From the NCBI GenBank assembly GCA_002299885.1, contig DBOB01000025.1, forward strand, positions 1 to 64,000: a DNA stretch of 64,000 bases, read 5' to 3'. A program made the position numbers and the translations under genes. This document shows, one piece after another, positions 7,858-16,009 of this stretch. The stretch is from Sediminibacterium sp. UBA657. Lineage in GTDB: Bacteria > Bacteroidota > Bacteroidia > Chitinophagales > Chitinophagaceae. The first letter of the stretch is position 1, and the number at the start of each line of letters is the position of its first letter. The notes beneath the pieces are model-generated. The model was not told where the DNA came from, made no database searches, and worked only from the letters and a program-made list of their open reading frames with translations.

Positions 7858-7978
7858 TTTGTAAGAATTACACTGTGTGTTGTGAAAACACCCCCTGAAT
7901 TCGGTCAAAATCGGTTGATTTCGGTTTTGTCAAAACATAATACACTACTAATCAACGCCTTCATTTTCTCAAATAATC

Positions 7979-8021
7979 TTCATAACCCTGAGGTCACGAG
8001 TTCAAATCTCGTTCTCGCTAC
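7979..8021 (+). pseudogene. 3' half of a tRNA gene, second copy
   Basis: Same 43 bases as at 988-1030: loop TTCATAA, CCCTG, AGGTC, ACGAG, TTCAAAT, CTCGT, TCTCGCT, A, C. The upstream bases again belong to the repeat arm and cannot form the 5' half of a tRNA. The identity of this short part, while the neighbouring arm varies, is what would be expected of an integrase crossover core. Confidence 0.8.
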
Positions 8022-8053
8022 AAAGCCTCTCAACAAAGTTGAGAGGCTTTTTT
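8022..8053 (+). terminator. Terminator attached to tRNA fragment, copy D
   Basis: 13-bp perfect stem AAAGCCTCTCAAC/GTTGAGAGGCTTT (8022-8034, 8038-8050), loop AAA, then T. Differs from copy B only in the loop. Confidence 0.9.
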
Positions 8054-8160
8054 AATGCGCAGGATTGGCAATCCCGTTAAATTGTGGGTCCTTTTTTATT
8101 CTTATAAATTGATTAACTTTAAAAGAGTATTTATTTTAATTTGATAAAATCTTTACAAGT

Positions 8161-9441
8161 ATGAACAAAATGAAATCTTATCTATTTTTTTTCTTTTTTC
8201 TTGTTATTGTACAATCAGAAGCACAAATAAATCCTATTAATAATAATGATTCTAGTTCATTTAAATATTTTAAAGGAACTATTTTGGATAGCAAAACAAA
8301 GAATGAACTAACTTTTGCAAGTATTACAGTTTCTGGATCAAATATTTCTACTATTAGTAATAGTGAAGGAGATTTTTTAATCAAAATTCCTATATATAAG
8401 CAAGACGCAAGTCTTATTATTTCATATTTAGGATATAAAGACAAAGTTATTTCAATCAATAACTTGAAGCAAGAAAAAAATCTATTGTATTTAGAACCTA
8501 TCAATGTTCAACTCAAAGATGTAGTTGTAAATGGGATAGATGCTAATAAATTATTTTCAAATGTACTCAATAATCGTTCAAAAAATTATGGAGATAGCGC
8601 TATTCAAATGATTAGTTTTTACAGAGAATCAATAAAGAAAAGACGTACTTATGTCTCTGTTTTAGAATCTATTGTCAATATTGAAAAAATGCCATTTTCA
8701 TCAGGTGTACAAGATCAAGTCAATATTTTAAAGGGTAGAAAAAATGTTGATTATACTAAATTAGATACTATAAACTTTAAATTAGAAGGAGGTCTTTATA
8801 CATCCTTATTTATTGATTTAATAAAAGAGCCAAGTAATATATTCTCAGAAAATGTTTTTGATTTCTATAATTTTCGCTTTGAGGATATTACCCAAATTAA
8901 TGATAAAGAGGTCTTGATTATTTCATTTAAACAGAAATCAACCCTTGAAGACCCTGATCCATTATATAGCGGAAAACTATTTATCGATTCAAAAAGTCTT
9001 GCTATCATAAGTGCAACCTTTAAACTAAATGTTGAAAATAGAATTAAAGCAGGACTAATTTTTACACGAAAAAAACCAAAAGGACTTGATATTTACCCAA
9101 CAGAAGTTAACTATCAGGTTGATTACAGACAACAAAATAATAAATGGATTTTTTCTTATTCTCGTGGAGATATTACATTTAAATTAAATTGGGATAAATG
9201 GATATTCAATACTAGCTACAATACTACTTTTGAATTGGTTAATACTAATTGGGAAAATCTAGACAGTCAAGCACAAATCAACACTCAAAAATTGAGCCCC
9301 TACGTAATTATGTCTGATAGAATTTCCAATTCTGCAGATATTAATTTTTGGGGGGAATATAATATCATAGAACCAGAAAAATCTATTGAGTCTGCTATTA
9401 AAAAAATTAAAAGCAAAAATCTGAAGGAGATATTAAAATAA
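8161..9441 (+). CDS. Carboxypeptidase-regulatory-like domain protein (TonB-linked type)
   Basis: A 426-aa exported protein. Signal peptide about 1-22 (a run of six Phe, ending SEAQ), then a CarboxypepD_reg-like domain (about 35-115: GTILDSKTKNELTFASITVSG, SEGDFLIKIP, LIISYLGYKDKVISI, VQLKDVVVNG). The rest is a large beta-rich region with FYRESIKKRRTYVSVLESIVNIEK, as in Bacteroidota proteins that share the DUF5686-like layout. Such proteins lie at the outer membrane or periplasm; their role is not established. It stands alone after repeat copy D, transcribed rightwards, with an unrelated coding remnant after it. No partner gene is apparent. The domain call is firm; the function is unknown. Confidence 0.75.
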   Translation: MNKMKSYLFFFFFLVIVQSEAQINPINNNDSSSFKYFKGTILDSKTKNELTFASITVSGSNISTISNSEGDFLIKIPIYKQDASLIISYLGYKDKVISINNLKQEKNLLYLEPINVQLKDVVVNGIDANKLFSNVLNNRSKNYGDSAIQMISFYRESIKKRRTYVSVLESIVNIEKMPFSSGVQDQVNILKGRKNVDYTKLDTINFKLEGGLYTSLFIDLIKEPSNIFSENVFDFYNFRFEDITQINDKEVLIISFKQKSTLEDPDPLYSGKLFIDSKSLAIISATFKLNVENRIKAGLIFTRKKPKGLDIYPTEVNYQVDYRQQNNKWIFSYSRGDITFKLNWDKWIFNTSYNTTFELVNTNWENLDSQAQINTQKLSPYVIMSDRISNSADINFWGEYNIIEPEKSIESAIKKIKSKNLKEILK

Positions 9442-9462
9442 ATAAAATTAAGGATAACTTAA

Positions 9463-9561
9463 CCATACCATTCTGCGTGGCTTCAGGATTTCAGCAATGG
9501 CGGTCCGCTAAGCTTCTTTAAGGACTTTGATATCAATATTCGCGCCATTAGGTCTTTTTAA
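9463..9561 (+). pseudogene. Possible C-terminal coding remnant
   Basis: Bases 9463-9561 read in one frame as about 32 residues ending in TAA, including WLQDFSNGGPLSFFKDFDI and NIRAIRSF. The stretch looks like genuine protein and is richer in G and C (GGCGGTCCGC, CGCGCC) than the flanks. There is no start codon and the frame closes immediately upstream. It may be the tail of a gene otherwise lost from the island. I cannot name its family. Confidence 0.35.
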
Positions 9562-9607
9562 TTTTTCTTGACACAGCACTAAATGTGGATGTTCCCTCTG
9601 AAATTGG

Positions 9608-10000
9608 TTAAAATCTTACACCTAAAACCAAGGCTCCAACCCATTTATTATTTCCAACTCTAAATGTATTGAAACCAATAATTGCATGATTGTAATCTAC
9701 TCTTGCACCAACTCCTAGTTTTGTATCTAATTCACCTGTTTTATAATTCCACCATAAAGAAGGATAGTAACAAGGTCCAATTTTAGTTTGTTCATTAATT
9801 GAAAACATTAATTGAGGACCTGAAAATCCAATTAATAAGTGATCGTTAAAATCTGTTCCTACAAAAATTGACTTTTCGAAACTAACTTTCTTCTTTTTAG
9901 TATTTATTGTATCATTAGTTGATTGAGCTTGAAGCAAGCTTACACTGATGATACATATAATAGCTATTAATACTTTTTTAATCCAATGAGCTGACTGCAT
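9608..10000 (-). CDS. Small outer-membrane-type protein paired with a Na/Pi cotransporter
   Basis: A 130-aa exported protein with a signal peptide about 1-25 (ending LQAQ), a short Thr/Lys linker, then about 90 residues of amphipathic beta strands (SIFVGTDFNDHLLIGF, MFSINEQTKIGPCYYPSLWW, KLGVGARVDYNHAIIGF, WVGALVLGVRF). The last residue is Phe, as in outer-membrane barrels, but it is too short for a full large barrel, so it may form a small barrel or oligomerise. It starts 15 bases after the Na/Pi cotransporter stop on the same strand and is probably cotranscribed. A link with phosphate entry is inferred from position only. Confidence 0.6.
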   Translation of the reverse strand: MQSAHWIKKVLIAIICIISVSLLQAQSTNDTINTKKKKVSFEKSIFVGTDFNDHLLIGFSGPQLMFSINEQTKIGPCYYPSLWWNYKTGELDTKLGVGARVDYNHAIIGFNTFRVGNNKWVGALVLGVRF

Positions 10001-10015
10001 ATTTAATTTTTTAAA

Positions 10016-10960
10016 CTAAACAATGCGCTTATCAGGTAATGCTTTGTTTAATATCTTTTCAAATATAGGGATTGTCCAAACAAATATCAAGACTCCTAGG
10101 ATATTGAATAGCATATGCGCATTGGCAACAGATCTTTCGATTGAGGCGCCAGTGCTAATATATTTAACTAAGTCAACAAATGGATAAAAAAGGATTAAGC
10201 CTAAAATAATTGAGATTAAATTAAAGCTTACATGAAATAGACCAGTCTTTAAAGCTTGTCTGCTTCCTTTAATGGTTGCTAATAGAGTATCACTGCAAGT
10301 GCCTAGTTCTGCTCCTAACATAATAGCAATTCCCCCAGTTAAACTTAAAATGCCCTTTTTTGAAAGAATAATAGCCATGCCCACTGTAGCAGAAGAGGAT
10401 TGTATAACAAGCGTTACAACTGCCCCAATAATTGCTCCTAAAACTGGACTTTCTGTTTTTTTCATCCATTCTGCAAAAAATGCTTCATTTTTCAATGGTT
10501 CAACTGCATTCTCCATGGTATACAATCCAAAAAATAAAACACCAAAATATAAAATTGATTTACCAATGTTGCTTATTTTTTCTGATTTTGCTATAAATAG
10601 TAAAATAAACCCAATCAATAAAAATAAGGGGGAATATTTTCCAATATCCATTGCAATAATTTGACTACTTACTGTTGTTCCAATATTTGCTCCTAGCACA
10701 ATTCCCATTGCTTGTTTAAATGTCAACAAATTAGAATTGACTAATACGATTGTGATAATTATAACTGCAGAAGATGAATCTAGTAAAGTTGTTGCTACAA
10801 TACCAACGATTAAGCTACTAAAGGTATTAGAGGTAAATCTTTGTATGCTTTTTGAGGCGTTACCTCCTAAGGCATTTTTAATTGTTTCTGAAAGGCTATT
10901 GACTGCAAAAAGAAACAAAACCAATCCTGCGATTACAGATAATATAATTTCAGTCATCAT
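10016..10960 (-). CDS. Na/Pi cotransporter family protein (NptA/PNaS type)
   Basis: Sodium-coupled phosphate symporter family (PF02690), 314 aa, in the inner membrane. It has two inverted repeats, each with the family's signature: TLLDSSSAVIIITIVL in the first half and LVIQSSSATVGMAIILS in the second. Conserved glycine-rich segments GIVLGANIGTT and IMLGAELGT follow them. About eight or more hydrophobic segments cover the chain. The C-terminal PhoU-like domain of longer bacterial members is missing, so this is the short form. Two adjacent ATG codons start the gene. The outer-membrane protein gene follows directly. With the phytase and PhoX-like gene it points to phosphate acquisition on this island. 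Confidence 0.88.
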   Translation of the reverse strand: MMTEIILSVIAGLVLFLFAVNSLSETIKNALGGNASKSIQRFTSNTFSSLIVGIVATTLLDSSSAVIIITIVLVNSNLLTFKQAMGIVLGANIGTTVSSQIIAMDIGKYSPLFLLIGFILLFIAKSEKISNIGKSILYFGVLFFGLYTMENAVEPLKNEAFFAEWMKKTESPVLGAIIGAVVTLVIQSSSATVGMAIILSKKGILSLTGGIAIMLGAELGTCSDTLLATIKGSRQALKTGLFHVSFNLISIILGLILFYPFVDLVKYISTGASIERSVANAHMLFNILGVLIFVWTIPIFEKILNKALPDKRIV

Positions 10961-11089
10961 AAATTATTTTTTGGTAAGGTAACAATAAATCAAATCATGC
11001 AAGTCTTTTTTATCAATATCTAAAGCCTTTATATAAATTCAATAATAACTTAATCTAAGTTATGTTAACTAAAAGGTCTGAAAAGTTTA

Positions 11090-12868
11090 TTACTCCTTAT
11101 CAGTTAAGGCTAGCATGAAGCTAATTAGGTCAATTTTTTCCTTAGGCGTTAATTGTAAGTTATCGAAAGGTAGGGTTTGGTATTCTAAATTCATACCTAT
11201 GCCGTTACCCCCTCCTAATTCATAAAACTTAACCACTTCCTCTAGTGAATTATAGACTCCATTGTGCATATATGGACCAGTTTTTTCGACGTTTCTTACG
11301 GTAGGTGTTTTAAATGCATATTTTAATTGTTCCAATTGATTTAAAGTGTATCGACCAACATCTCCATCAACTACAGCATTTTCCCATTTTATACTTTTTG
11401 GAACACCAATGACTTCTGATTCAGTATTATTAAACCAAGGTGGAATTGTACCATTGTAAACAGGTATGAAGTGACAAGTCGCACATTTAGCTTTACCGGC
11501 AAATAAATTAAAACCATTTTGCTCGGATGCATTTAAGCTTCCTTTCCCTTTAAAATATTGATCTATTTTAGCATTAAATGGCATTAAACTTCTTACATAT
11601 ACAGCAATTGCATTTCTTATTTCATAGGGTGTGATTTCTGCTTTATTAGGATAAGCTTTTTCAAAATAGTTTGCAAGTGTAGGATTTGCTAAAATTTTCT
11701 TTTTTATTTCTTTAGGTGTCAAATCAAATTCGTTCGGATTTTTCATCACACTCTCAATTTGATTTTCTAGATCTTGGGAGCGCAAGTCGTAAAAGAATGA
11801 TTTTTGAAAGCCAGCATATAAAACCGTCGGTGAATTACGTTTAGTAATATTATCGTGGATATTTGTGAGTGAAGTTACTTTACCATCTGTGAACGCTTTT
11901 TGAGGATTATGGCAACTAGCACAACTAATATTATTATTTTTAGATAGACTCGCATCGCTGAAAAGCATCTTACCTAATGCTCTTTTATCCTCGCTTGATG
12001 CTGTCTCTGAAAATGGTGAAAATGCATCTGGATTATACTTCCTGCCTTGCATTAAGTCAGATAAAGTCCCATAAAATACTTTATTATTGGTAAAATTCGG
12101 AATATTGTCAATCACATTTTTAAATTCCTTTTCTAAATCTACACTAAGCGGCATTAAATAGTCTTTGATAAACTCTAATCTATTAAATTCATTAAAATAG
12201 TTATTTTTTTCAGTGTAAAGTATTGCATTATCTATTTTTGTTAATAATGCTTGATTAGACGCTTTCCCAGTTTTTTTAGCATATAAACGATACCATTCGT
12301 TCATACCCTCTAATGAAAATTTGGCTTCTTCAATAGATTGAAAGCCTACAGGAGAATCAAATCCTGTAATTCCTAATGCAGCAATCCTAATGATTTGGTG
12401 CTGCATCAATTCATAAAAGTGATGATCTTGAATTGGAAGATTCTTGAGTGTTTTTTTTATGAATAATAAATCAGTAATTAAAATTTTATTTTGCTTTTTT
12501 AATTCAGTAAAATCTAAACTGTCGCTGTATACTATTTCTTCTATTACTTGAAACCCAGATGCATCATTGACCATATTATCATCTGTCTTTATTTCTGGTA
12601 ATGCAGGGCCATTAATTCTACGTGTTAATCCTTGGTAATAATATTCTATAAAAGGTTCTATATTTTTATAACTTTTACGGCTACTTGTAAGTATTTTTTT
12701 TAATTCATTTTTATCACTTACGCCCTCCATCTTATTTAATGTATAAACAATAGAGTCTACCTTATTTTCCAAAGTTGCATAAGCTGCTTTGTCAAATTTA
12801 TCTTGATTGATCTTGATACAAGCAAATAGGAATAAGATACTAATAACAGCTACAAATATTTTTCTCAT
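11090..12868 (-). CDS. Di-haem cytochrome c peroxidase (MauG/CcpA family) with N-terminal extension
   Basis: Predicted periplasmic lipoprotein of 592 aa (lipobox LFLFAC near residue 17). The C-terminal half has two c-type haem sites, ISCASCH and KCATCH, plus conserved stretches GKMLFSDASLS, RNSPTVLYAGF and FKTPTVRNVEKTGPYMHNG. This is the order found in bacterial cytochrome c peroxidases and MauG relatives, which reduce peroxide or oxidise protein substrates using electrons from small cytochromes. The first about 270 residues form a helical extension with YYYQGLTRRINGPALPEI and FQVIEE, seen in Bacteroidota members but with no role that I know. It lies between a PhoX-like gene and a phosphate transporter on the same strand. 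Confidence 0.87.
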   Translation of the reverse strand: MRKIFVAVISILFLFACIKINQDKFDKAAYATLENKVDSIVYTLNKMEGVSDKNELKKILTSSRKSYKNIEPFIEYYYQGLTRRINGPALPEIKTDDNMVNDASGFQVIEEIVYSDSLDFTELKKQNKILITDLLFIKKTLKNLPIQDHHFYELMQHQIIRIAALGITGFDSPVGFQSIEEAKFSLEGMNEWYRLYAKKTGKASNQALLTKIDNAILYTEKNNYFNEFNRLEFIKDYLMPLSVDLEKEFKNVIDNIPNFTNNKVFYGTLSDLMQGRKYNPDAFSPFSETASSEDKRALGKMLFSDASLSKNNNISCASCHNPQKAFTDGKVTSLTNIHDNITKRNSPTVLYAGFQKSFFYDLRSQDLENQIESVMKNPNEFDLTPKEIKKKILANPTLANYFEKAYPNKAEITPYEIRNAIAVYVRSLMPFNAKIDQYFKGKGSLNASEQNGFNLFAGKAKCATCHFIPVYNGTIPPWFNNTESEVIGVPKSIKWENAVVDGDVGRYTLNQLEQLKYAFKTPTVRNVEKTGPYMHNGVYNSLEEVVKFYELGGGNGIGMNLEYQTLPFDNLQLTPKEKIDLISFMLALTDKE

Positions 12869-12887
12869 TTTATTTCAATTACATTGA

Positions 12888-12934
12888 AGAAAAAAATAAG
12901 ACCATTCAATATTTTATAATTGAATGGTCTTATT
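12888..12934 (-). terminator. Strong terminator after the PhoX-like gene
   Basis: Perfect 16-bp stem (12895-12910 with 12919-12934, loop ATTTTATA). On the minus strand the stem is followed by eight T residues. It separates the PhoX-like gene from the peroxidase gene, so these two are probably transcribed separately. Confidence 0.9.
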
Positions 12935-12950
12935 GAAATCAAAAACCTAA

Positions 12951-14423
12951 TTATCTAGGAACATTCGTAATAAGTAAGGTTTGTCCACCGCTCTTATAAG
13001 CTTGAATAGAAGTTGCTTTACTTGGGTTTAAAAACTTGTCACCCTCAACCCATGTATGTGCATGGATGTTAATGGTAAATGTACCAGGAACGCCAATTAC
13101 ATCAGAAATATCTTCCATTGCACCGTGCTCCCAAATACCAAATTTGTTTTGGTTAGTACCAGCTGGGTTATACTTTGAATTTAACATAGAAGCTTCTTTA
13201 TGTGTCATATCCATAAACACTTTCTTAGTGCCATTAGCAATATTATATTGCCAAATTAATGAATTATGAGTTGCTTCAGGGAAGAATGAATCTCCATCTT
13301 CTTGGATGTATACAAAATTCTCAGTTACACAAACGTTATCTGGATTGATGATATCTGTACCTTTTACATTTGCACCAGTTGGAGAAACATCACCGTCTGC
13401 TACAATTTTTAACACCCCTTTTAATGGATTACTTGCATCTAACTTAAGTTGATACATTCTACCCATGTATGTTTTTTCAGTAGAACCACTTACACCTGTT
13501 GCTACAAAGTATAGTTCTCTGTTATTAGCAGCAGATCCTTTACGATAATCTAAATCCTCTACACGAGCAAATTGAATAGATTTTAGTGAAGTATTTAAGC
13601 CTTCGATCTCAGCACCTGTTAAATTTTTTGCATTTGGCACTTCAACGAACTCAACATCATAATTCTTGTTCCAAGTCATGTTTGTTTCAATTTGATTTTG
13701 GTCTACTCTTCTTAGAGCATAAAATTTACCATTATCTAAATCACCCACTGTATTTGAAACATATAAGTATACTTGACCATTGCTAGCGTCTTCTCCTAAA
13801 ATAATCACTGTTTTACCAGGGTATGCTGCTTTTGGAAGTGGCACAGCATTTTCACCACTGAATTTTCCTAAAGCTGGCTTAACTCTTGACTGATCACCTG
13901 GAGTTGCAGTTGCAAGTGGATTAATAGCATGCGTCATAGCGTTTACGTTAGACTCACCTGTAGTTAAAAAGGTTGGTCCGAATCCATGAATTTCTTGAGT
14001 AGCCATTGTACCAGAACACAATCTAAACATACCACCATCTGTATTAACGATATAGTCACCTTTAACAATTTCTAATTTTTTGTTTAAATACAATCTAGAA
14101 ACTGCCCAAGTATTTTCATGATTAGTAACCATGATATAACCACTACCGTCTGGGTTTTTAATAAATCCTTGACCATCTGGAGCGCCACCATATACCATAC
14201 CTGGGGTGTTAGGTATTACGTCTTCGCTACTCACTAAAGGGTAAACACCTACATTTGAAAATTCACCTACCATTTTGATAAATGATGGAGTGATTGAGCG
14301 ATTTTTAAACTCTGCTTCACTTACTGGAGCAGGCGTTGTTTCATCTTCTTTTTTACAAGCAACAAATAATGATGTTATTGCTGAAATGAAAAGAAGGGAT
14401 AAATTAAGTTTTCTAGTTGACAT
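12951..14423 (-). CDS. PhoX-like (DUF839) lipoprotein
   Basis: A 490-aa lipoprotein (lipobox LFVAC, about residue 22, followed by KKEDETTPAP). It resembles the DUF839/PhoX family (PF05787): ENTWAVSRLYLN, GFGPTFLTTGE, TVIILGEDASNGQVYLYVSN, the acidic FARVEDLDYR, ELYFVATG, and NPDNVCVTENFVYIQEDG. In PhoX alkaline phosphatases the corresponding acidic residues hold iron and calcium. PhoX proteins normally leave by the Tat pathway, but no twin-arginine signal is seen here, only a lipoprotein signal. It may be an exported phosphatase or a related non-enzymatic propeller. Its neighbours (Na/Pi cotransporter, phytase) favour a phosphorus role. Activity is inferred. Confidence 0.7.
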   Translation of the reverse strand: MSTRKLNLSLLFISAITSLFVACKKEDETTPAPVSEAEFKNRSITPSFIKMVGEFSNVGVYPLVSSEDVIPNTPGMVYGGAPDGQGFIKNPDGSGYIMVTNHENTWAVSRLYLNKKLEIVKGDYIVNTDGGMFRLCSGTMATQEIHGFGPTFLTTGESNVNAMTHAINPLATATPGDQSRVKPALGKFSGENAVPLPKAAYPGKTVIILGEDASNGQVYLYVSNTVGDLDNGKFYALRRVDQNQIETNMTWNKNYDVEFVEVPNAKNLTGAEIEGLNTSLKSIQFARVEDLDYRKGSAANNRELYFVATGVSGSTEKTYMGRMYQLKLDASNPLKGVLKIVADGDVSPTGANVKGTDIINPDNVCVTENFVYIQEDGDSFFPEATHNSLIWQYNIANGTKKVFMDMTHKEASMLNSKYNPAGTNQNKFGIWEHGAMEDISDVIGVPGTFTINIHAHTWVEGDKFLNPSKATSIQAYKSGGQTLLITNVPR

Positions 14424-14611
14424 GTTTTTTCGTTTAGAATACGAAATTATTTATTCAGCATACACCGGATTTTTTTTAGTAGTTAAGAAATTATTAACTA
14501 ATTTATAGATAGCATCGTGTTTATAAATTATTTTTATTTTTATCATAAACCTATACAATCTGATGTTTTCAATTTATTGTTAGTGTCTTTTTGCCCGAGG
14601 CATTTATGAAA

Positions 14612-14782
14612 TTTTGTGCAAGTTTTTTATTTTCTAATCCAATTTTTCTATACAAACTAATTACACATTTAGATAATATTAAATTAACATTCAAGTAATA
14701 TATTTTTGAAAGATTTTTATATTCTTTCTGCTAATAATAGGATAATGGATACGGTACCACTGACTAAAGTGAAATTTATTTT
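14612..14782 (+). pseudogene. Decayed copy of the 441-809 gene and its leader
   Basis: Bases 14612-14705 resemble 315-415 (for example TTTCTATACAAACTAATTACAC against TTTCTATGCAAACTAAATCACA). Bases 14706-14782 read as about 25 codons (KDFY..NNRIMDTVPLTKV) matching residues 8-33 of the 122-aa protein. The true start and first residues are deleted, and the match stops where the VOC gene ends. The rest of the 14424-14775 gap is AT-rich leader of the PhoX-like gene, with nothing further that I can identify. Confidence 0.75.
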
Positions 14783-15264
14783 GACTGGTACAGTGCTATT
14801 CTGTTTCCTTCAGTGTCTTCAAATTCTGCAACAAGTCCAATGCCGTTGTCTGTTTTTGGATAGAGGATTTGCCCGCCATTTGCATTCGCTAATCTCAATG
14901 TTTCGTCAATGTTAACAGTATTGAAGTAGATCAATACGCCATCTTTTGTGGGTTTATAAATTTCTCCCATTGCTAATGCGCCCGAAATACCCGATATTTC
15001 TTCAGTAAATGGAAACAAAGCCATTTTATTATTATCAATAATGGTAGTATCAAATTTAAAGTTGAAAACAGTTGAATAAAATTTAGTTGCTCTATCTATA
15101 TCTATCACTGGTATTTCAAAGTAAACGACTGGGTTTGATTTTTTTTGAATTATATCTTTATTGACCTGTTGAGTAGATTTATTTTTATGCTCACTGCATG
15201 AACTCGGAATTTGAATAAACAACCCCCATAAGATTATTGACAATAAAAAATTACTATGTTTCAT
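14776..15264 (-). CDS. VOC (glyoxalase-fold) lipoprotein
   Basis: A 162-aa protein with a lipoprotein signal (lipobox IPSSC, about residue 23) and one vicinal-oxygen-chelate domain at about 45-160: VVYFEIPVIDIDRATKFYSTVFNFKF, LAMGEIYKPTKDGVLIYFNT, LRLANANGGQILYPKT and GLVAEFEDTEGNRIALYQSK. VOC proteins include glyoxalases, dioxygenases and antibiotic-binding proteins; the exact role cannot be read here. Most are cytoplasmic, so an anchored one is unusual. It lies 11 bases after the DinB gene in the same direction, a likely pair. Its last bases touch the pseudogene at 14612-14782. Confidence 0.8.
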   Translation of the reverse strand: MKHSNFLLSIILWGLFIQIPSSCSEHKNKSTQQVNKDIIQKKSNPVVYFEIPVIDIDRATKFYSTVFNFKFDTTIIDNNKMALFPFTEEISGISGALAMGEIYKPTKDGVLIYFNTVNIDETLRLANANGGQILYPKTDNGIGLVAEFEDTEGNRIALYQSK

Positions 15265-15275
15265 CTTTAGGTGTT

Positions 15276-15800
15276 TTAGTGCCCTAGTTTTGATTTTAAT
15301 AATTCAAAATGATGTGATGTATGGAAGGAAGTGAAAATTGCGAGTTCTCCCAAGGAGATTTTTCCTAAGATTGGGTGAGGTAATCTATAGCTATCTAACT
15401 CATATTGGGTATGGTTATTCAATTTATCAATGAATGATTTATTCAATGATGCATGCTTTTGAATTAAACTATCTTTATCAATATATGAAACTGGTTTTGG
15501 GATATAGATTGTTGGCGCTTTTGCCCCACCTTCTAATGCACTTTTATATATCTGTTGAAGCTGCTCAAAAGATCGATTTTTATTTTTATGAATACCATAC
15601 ATTAAGCGCAAAATAGGTTTTGGTAATGTAAAACCGATATTTACTATCTTAAGTACTTTAATTAAGTGCACTAAATCTTGACCTGCAGACCATTTGTTAT
15701 TTAAATTTATTTCAAATTCATCTTTATTTAAATCCTTTACGTACTCATTAAACTTAACTACGTTTTCTTCGAGTGATTTAATGATAATTGCTTTATCCAT
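15276..15800 (-). CDS. DinB-like four-helix protein
   Basis: A 174-aa cytoplasmic protein with DinB/YfiT layout: an N-terminal helix (IIKSLEENVVKFNEYVKDL), the conserved NNKWSAGQDLVHLI motif carrying the first metal-ligand His, and C-terminal FTSFHTSHHFELLKSKL with the other His ligands. DinB-fold enzymes use a metal and sometimes a small thiol cofactor in transferase or detoxification reactions; the substrate is unknown. The length and motifs are typical. It starts the short minus-strand unit DinB-VOC. Both members could belong to a stress or detoxification pair, which is inference. Confidence 0.8.
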   Translation of the reverse strand: MDKAIIIKSLEENVVKFNEYVKDLNKDEFEINLNNKWSAGQDLVHLIKVLKIVNIGFTLPKPILRLMYGIHKNKNRSFEQLQQIYKSALEGGAKAPTIYIPKPVSYIDKDSLIQKHASLNKSFIDKLNNHTQYELDSYRLPHPILGKISLGELAIFTSFHTSHHFELLKSKLGH

Positions 15801-15975
15801 GATATTCTTTTTTTGAATTGAATGTTTATTCAGATAAACTAAAGTTAAAAAAAATCTTTATTGGATGCTAATCTCCAAATGCTGTAAGAATGGAATAGTA
15901 TTTGATTTGAATTCATTGGTTTAGAAATTATTAGTTAAATATAATAAATCAATCAAGTATTTCAAATTTGAATTC

Positions 15976-16009
15976 CTGCGTGTGTAAAATAATCTCTGTA
16001 TTCAACTGA
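15976..16009 (+). repeat. Diverged partial repeat copy E at the yqgE 3' end
   Basis: CTGCGTGTGTAAAATAATCT and the following bases match the start of copy B's arm (884-917) at about 25 of 34 aligned positions, without gaps. It contains the stop codon of yqgE (16002-16004, minus strand). No tRNA part or terminator follows. It may mark the right edge of the island. Confidence 0.45.

Larger units (their letters stand above)
7873..8097 (+). repeat. Island repeat copy D: arm, tRNA 3' half, terminator, shortened tail
   Basis: The boundary is degenerate (CTGTGTGTTGTG instead of CTGCGTGAGG), but the arm from AAAACACCCCCTGAATTCGG matches B and C. The tRNA half is at 7979-8021 and the terminator at 8022-8053. 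The tail (AATGCGCAGGATTGGCAATCCC, then GTTAAATTGTGGGTCCTTTTTT) matches copy C, but lacks about 34 bases containing the second acceptor-end motif. The remaining bases up to 8160 are leader of the next gene. Confidence 0.8.

Noticed and set aside
7882..8053. An open frame in copy D that reads through the tRNA half and terminator (..NPEVTSSNLVLATKP..)
   Set aside because: This wording is the well-known spurious translation of a tRNA 3' end; copy B carries a stop early in the same frame.
14706..14915. A 69-codon frame starting at TTG 14706
   Set aside because: Only the first about 25 codons resemble the 122-aa gene; the remainder is antisense to the VOC gene. Treated as a pseudogene fragment.
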